Part shown: piece by piece, positions 62,000 through 64,000 of the stretch
How the letters are laid out: each line of letters opens with the position of its first letter
Position numbering within the stretch: the stretch's first letter is position 1
Source: Niallia sp. XMNu-256
GTDB taxonomy: Bacteria > Bacillota > Bacilli > Bacillales > Cytobacillaceae
Reading direction: 5' to 3'
Length of the DNA stretch: 64,000 nt
Assembly (NCBI RefSeq): GCF_036670015.1
Contig: NZ_CP137636.1
Span: 1,094,501 to 1,158,500 of the forward strand
The notes under the pieces: model-generated
The model's database searches: none
Seen by the model: only the letters and a program-made list of their open reading frames with translations
What the model was told of the DNA's origin: nothing
Made by a program: the position numbers and the translations under genes

Positions 62000-62197
62000 A
62001 TGGGATTTGTTAAAGATACATTGCTTGTATATGGAAGAATTATTACCATTTTACCGCTAGTTCTATTTATAATGCTTTTTATGGGAAAGCGTTTCGATGG
62101 AGAACTACCTGTTTTTGATTTTTTAACGGATTTCCAAAAGAAGTCTCCCATCCTTAAGGAACGACAAGTGAGTAGGTGGGAGATGAATTTCGGTTAG
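62000..62197 (+). pseudogene. Truncated YetF-like (DUF421) gene
   Basis: The first 43 residues, MGFVKDTLLVYGRIITIL followed by FMGKRFDGELPVFDFL, match the N-terminus of the YetF/DUF421 membrane family. That family is over 200 residues with three helices and a soluble domain. After FDFL the sequence changes to an unrelated tail and stops. The following 80 bp contain short hydrophobic open stretches consistent with decay. GAGGAGAATATCG precedes the ATG. Confidence 0.72.
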
Positions 62198-62387
62198 GCG
62201 TTAGCCTAAAGGTTCTCGACATATTGGCAATTATTATTGTGATAGAAAATCTCGCAATCCTTCAGATTGATCTGTTTGTATGACTTACCAGGATACAGAT
62301 CCTACGATTCTTCATTAGCAGGATGTCTTTTTCTAATATGTATGATCTTGGCTAGAAAAACAGAAAATCATGAAACACGGAAGAAAC

Positions 62388-62456
62388 GCTTCTTATCTTT
62401 TTACTATGAAAACGGAAATCCTGCTCATAGTAAATAATAGAAGAAACGTTTCTAAA
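62388..62456. repeat. Interrupted inverted repeat after truncated yetF
   Basis: TTACTATGA (about 62400) pairs with TCATAGTAA, and flanking GAAACGCTTCT pairs with AGAAGAAACGTTTC. Together they make a hairpin of about 70 bp that ends 4 bp before the stop of the next small gene (minus strand). Confidence 0.6.
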
Positions 62457-62459
62457 TGG

Positions 62460-62633
62460 CTAGTTATCCTGATCCTTAGGGTCTTCTCCATAATGTTCAT
62501 TCAAATATGGATTTTCAGCAGTAGCAAAGTTCACGGATAATAAACTCTCGTCAGGATTTAATCCATATAAGCCTTTAAAGAGATCGTTTACTAATTCACC
62601 ACTTTCAAACATCGGTTCTTTTTCCTTTGACAT
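62460..62633 (-). CDS. Small protein, 57 residues
   Basis: ATG 62633 (MSKEKEPMFESGELVND) has GGAGGTG 6 nt upstream; the frame opens further to 62648. Ends NEHYGEDPKDQDN. Acidic and hydrophilic; LFKGLYGLNPDESLL is a possible short helix. Function unknown. Confidence 0.62.
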   Translation of the reverse strand: MSKEKEPMFESGELVNDLFKGLYGLNPDESLLSVNFATAENPYLNEHYGEDPKDQDN

Positions 62634-62728
62634 CGGCAACACCTCCAATAGTTATTGTTAATTAGGAGAATTCCCGATGTTAAAGAAAAAAATGTATAGT
62701 AATGAATTTAATTTGGTCGTTCCTAATC

Positions 62729-62890
62729 TCAGAGACGTTGAGAGCCTTTTTGCTTCATGGCTTGATTTGTAAGTTCAAGATTTTCAAGTCCCTTTTCACT
62801 AAAGGCGTTGTCACTTTCTAACTGACCTGGAACTGGACCTCCGTCAATGTCTTTTCCATCAATACGCTCTTTATTATTTTCTTTTGCCAT
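62729..62890 (-). CDS. Small hydrophilic protein, 53 residues
   Basis: ATG 62890 (MAKENNKERIDGKDIDGG) has AAAGGAGGTAAG 6 nt upstream; the frame extends to 62911. Ends QAMKQKGSQRL. Similar in size and character to the small proteins at 59272 and 62460. Confidence 0.62.
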   Translation of the reverse strand: MAKENNKERIDGKDIDGGPVPGQLESDNAFSEKGLENLELTNQAMKQKGSQRL

Positions 62891-63129
62891 TATACTTACC
62901 TCCTTTATCATTCATTGCGCTTATTATTTGTTGTTTTATTTTTCCTATTCTAAAACAAAGTTTGTTTAAGAGCTTCGACAATTGACCAAGAACTTGATAG
63001 TCTATCTGTCCTATATACATTTTGCTAATATAATTTCTTTATGGTAGAATCATAGAAATATTCTGTCCCAAAGAGTAGACAACGAATGTAAAAATATATA
63101 TTTTAAGACAACATAGGAGGAAATGATAG

Positions 63130-63849
63130 ATGAGGACGAATTTTATGGAATGGCGAAGTGGGGTAAAACATGGGATCCCCATTGCACTTGGTTATATGGC
63201 CGTTTCCTTTACGTTTGGAATCATTGCGAAACAATATGGACTAAATCCTTTTGAGGCTGTTTTTATGTCCATTACTAACTTTACTTCAGCTGGACAATTT
63301 GCTGGTCTTACATTAATAGCTGCTTCAGCTGCTTTTATGGAAATTGCTCTTACCCAGCTAATTATTAATTCAAGGTATTTCTTAATGTCTGCTGCTCTTT
63401 CACAAAAAATAGACCCAAATGCGTCATTGCTTCAAAGGTTAATTATGGCGGCTGGAATATCAGATGAGGTCTTTGGTTTATCCATGACGGTCAAGGGGAA
63501 ATTAAATCCTTATTATACATATGGGATCATCAGTATGGCAATGCCTGGCTGGGCTTTAGGAACGCTACTCGGAATCATTTCGGGAAATATATTACCAGAT
63601 AGGCTGGTAAGTGCACTGAGTATCGCTCTCTATGGGATGTTATTGGCGGTTATTATTCCTCCTGCTAAAGGAAATAGGATTTTAACTGGACTTATTTTAA
63701 TTTCGATGTTGGCAAGTTTGTTATTTGCACAACTGCCATACTTAAATATGATTTCATCAGGAGTGAAAATCATCTTATTAACTATTGTGATAGCCGGGAT
63801 TGCGGCTGTTCTATTTCCTGTAAAGGAGGAAGCAGAGCATGGAGCTTAA
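63130..63849 (+). CDS. azlC: AzlC-family branched-chain amino-acid exporter, large subunit
   Basis: 239 residues, about seven membrane helices. AzlC motifs: GIPIALGYMAVSFTFGIIAK, FTSAGQFAGLTLI, INSRYFLMSAALSQKI and AAGISDEVFGLS. It acts with AzlD to export branched-chain amino acids or analogues. GGAGGAAATG precedes the ATG, and its stop overlaps azlD. No AzlB regulator is visible upstream. Confidence 0.92.
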   Translation: MRTNFMEWRSGVKHGIPIALGYMAVSFTFGIIAKQYGLNPFEAVFMSITNFTSAGQFAGLTLIAASAAFMEIALTQLIINSRYFLMSAALSQKIDPNASLLQRLIMAAGISDEVFGLSMTVKGKLNPYYTYGIISMAMPGWALGTLLGIISGNILPDRLVSALSIALYGMLLAVIIPPAKGNRILTGLILISMLASLLFAQLPYLNMISSGVKIILLTIVIAGIAAVLFPVKEEAEHGA

Positions 63850-64000
63850 GGTCTTTTTATATATAATGGTCATGGCAATTGTTACATACCTCATTCGAGT
63901 GTTACCACTGACCCTCATTAGAAAGGAAATAAATAATTCATTTATAAAGTCCTTTTTATATTATGTGCCTTATGTAACATTGGCAGTTATGATCTTTCCG
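63839..64000 (+). CDS. azlD: AzlD-family protein, 5' part (cut by window edge)
   Basis: 54 residues are visible, starting MELKVFLYIMVMAIVTYLIR and running through VLPLTLIRKEI to SFLYYVPYVTLAVMIFP, the AzlD pattern of two early helices. ATG 63839 overlaps the azlC stop by 11 nt (translational coupling); GGAGGAAG precedes it. Full length would be about 100 residues. Confidence 0.9.
   Translation, partial: MELKVFLYIMVMAIVTYLIRVLPLTLIRKEINNSFIKSFLYYVPYVTLAVMIFP

Noticed and set aside
62382-62456. AGAAACGTTTCT-like sites as CcpA cre boxes
   Set aside because: They lie at the 3' end of a small gene within an inverted repeat, not near a promoter, and match the cre consensus poorly.
1-64000. CRISPR arrays, prophage, intact insertion sequences, restriction or toxin-antitoxin systems
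   Set aside because: No regular direct-repeat array, no transposase, integrase, capsid, methylase-nuclease pair or toxin-antitoxin gene pair was found.

Overview
The window is about 64 kb of low-GC chromosome from an endospore-forming member of the Bacillaceae. Evidence for this is an SspH-type spore protein with its own sigma-G-like promoter, an AprX-type serine protease, a CIRCE element, bacillithiol-type redox proteins, TTG/GTG starts with strong AGGAGG sites and almost every protein resembling a Bacillus family. There are no rRNA or tRNA genes, no CRISPR, no prophage and no intact transposase.

Layout. 1-2.4 kb: 5-oxoprolinase operon pxpB-pxpC-pxpA (pxpA cut by the window edge). 2.8-4.0 kb: fabF. 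4.2-9.2 kb: a locus with a sulfonate/NMT1-type ABC transporter, an HxlR regulator, a duplicated DUF4242 protein and an acyl-CoA-dehydrogenase-like flavoprotein. Three of its transcription units start from an almost identical 34-bp promoter/operator. 9.3-13.4 kb: htpG under CIRCE, two small thiol redox proteins, a UMF1-type MFS transporter. 13.4-28.5 kb is dominated by sulfur metabolism: cysK, an SsuABC-like transporter, a YoaE-like molybdopterin oxidoreductase, cysL divergent from cysJI, and a TauE/SafE sulfite exporter. 29.4-33.6 kb: a lysine riboswitch ahead of an amino-acid ABC transporter, then a PatB/MalY C-S lyase. 34-38 kb: drug efflux MFS, aprX, an acidic lipoprotein. 39-43.6 kb: a stand-alone ftsZ, a J-domain protein, cold-shock protein and esterase. 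43.9-55 kb: HMG-CoA lyase, a sodium/bile-acid-type symporter, HAD phosphatase, nitroreductase, two CapA-family proteins flanking marR-citrate synthase. 55-64 kb: S8 protease, RraA-like protein, several tiny hydrophilic proteins, sspH, an orphan histidine kinase, a truncated YetF gene and azlCD.

The sulfur genes fit one scheme. Sulfonates or other organosulfur compounds are imported by two ABC systems, sulfite is reduced by CysJI under CysL control, sulfide is fixed by CysK, excess sulfite leaves through TauE/SafE, and PatB links cysteine and methionine pools. No SsuD-type monooxygenase is present in the window; the acyl-CoA-dehydrogenase-like flavoprotein could play an analogous role (inference).

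The most unusual feature is a dispersed family of 120-380-bp structured repeats (at least seven copies plus a remnant). They share a left hairpin built on CGGGCAG/CTGCCCG, a central palindrome and a right hairpin ending in GAAGTTTCACTTTAT. Copies differ by compensatory changes in the stems and by clean loss of whole hairpins. Small genes of 30-58 codons (21411, 38694, 44926, 45358, 58127, 59272, 59462, 62460, 62729) were read by hand from the sequence, each supported by a ribosome-binding site.
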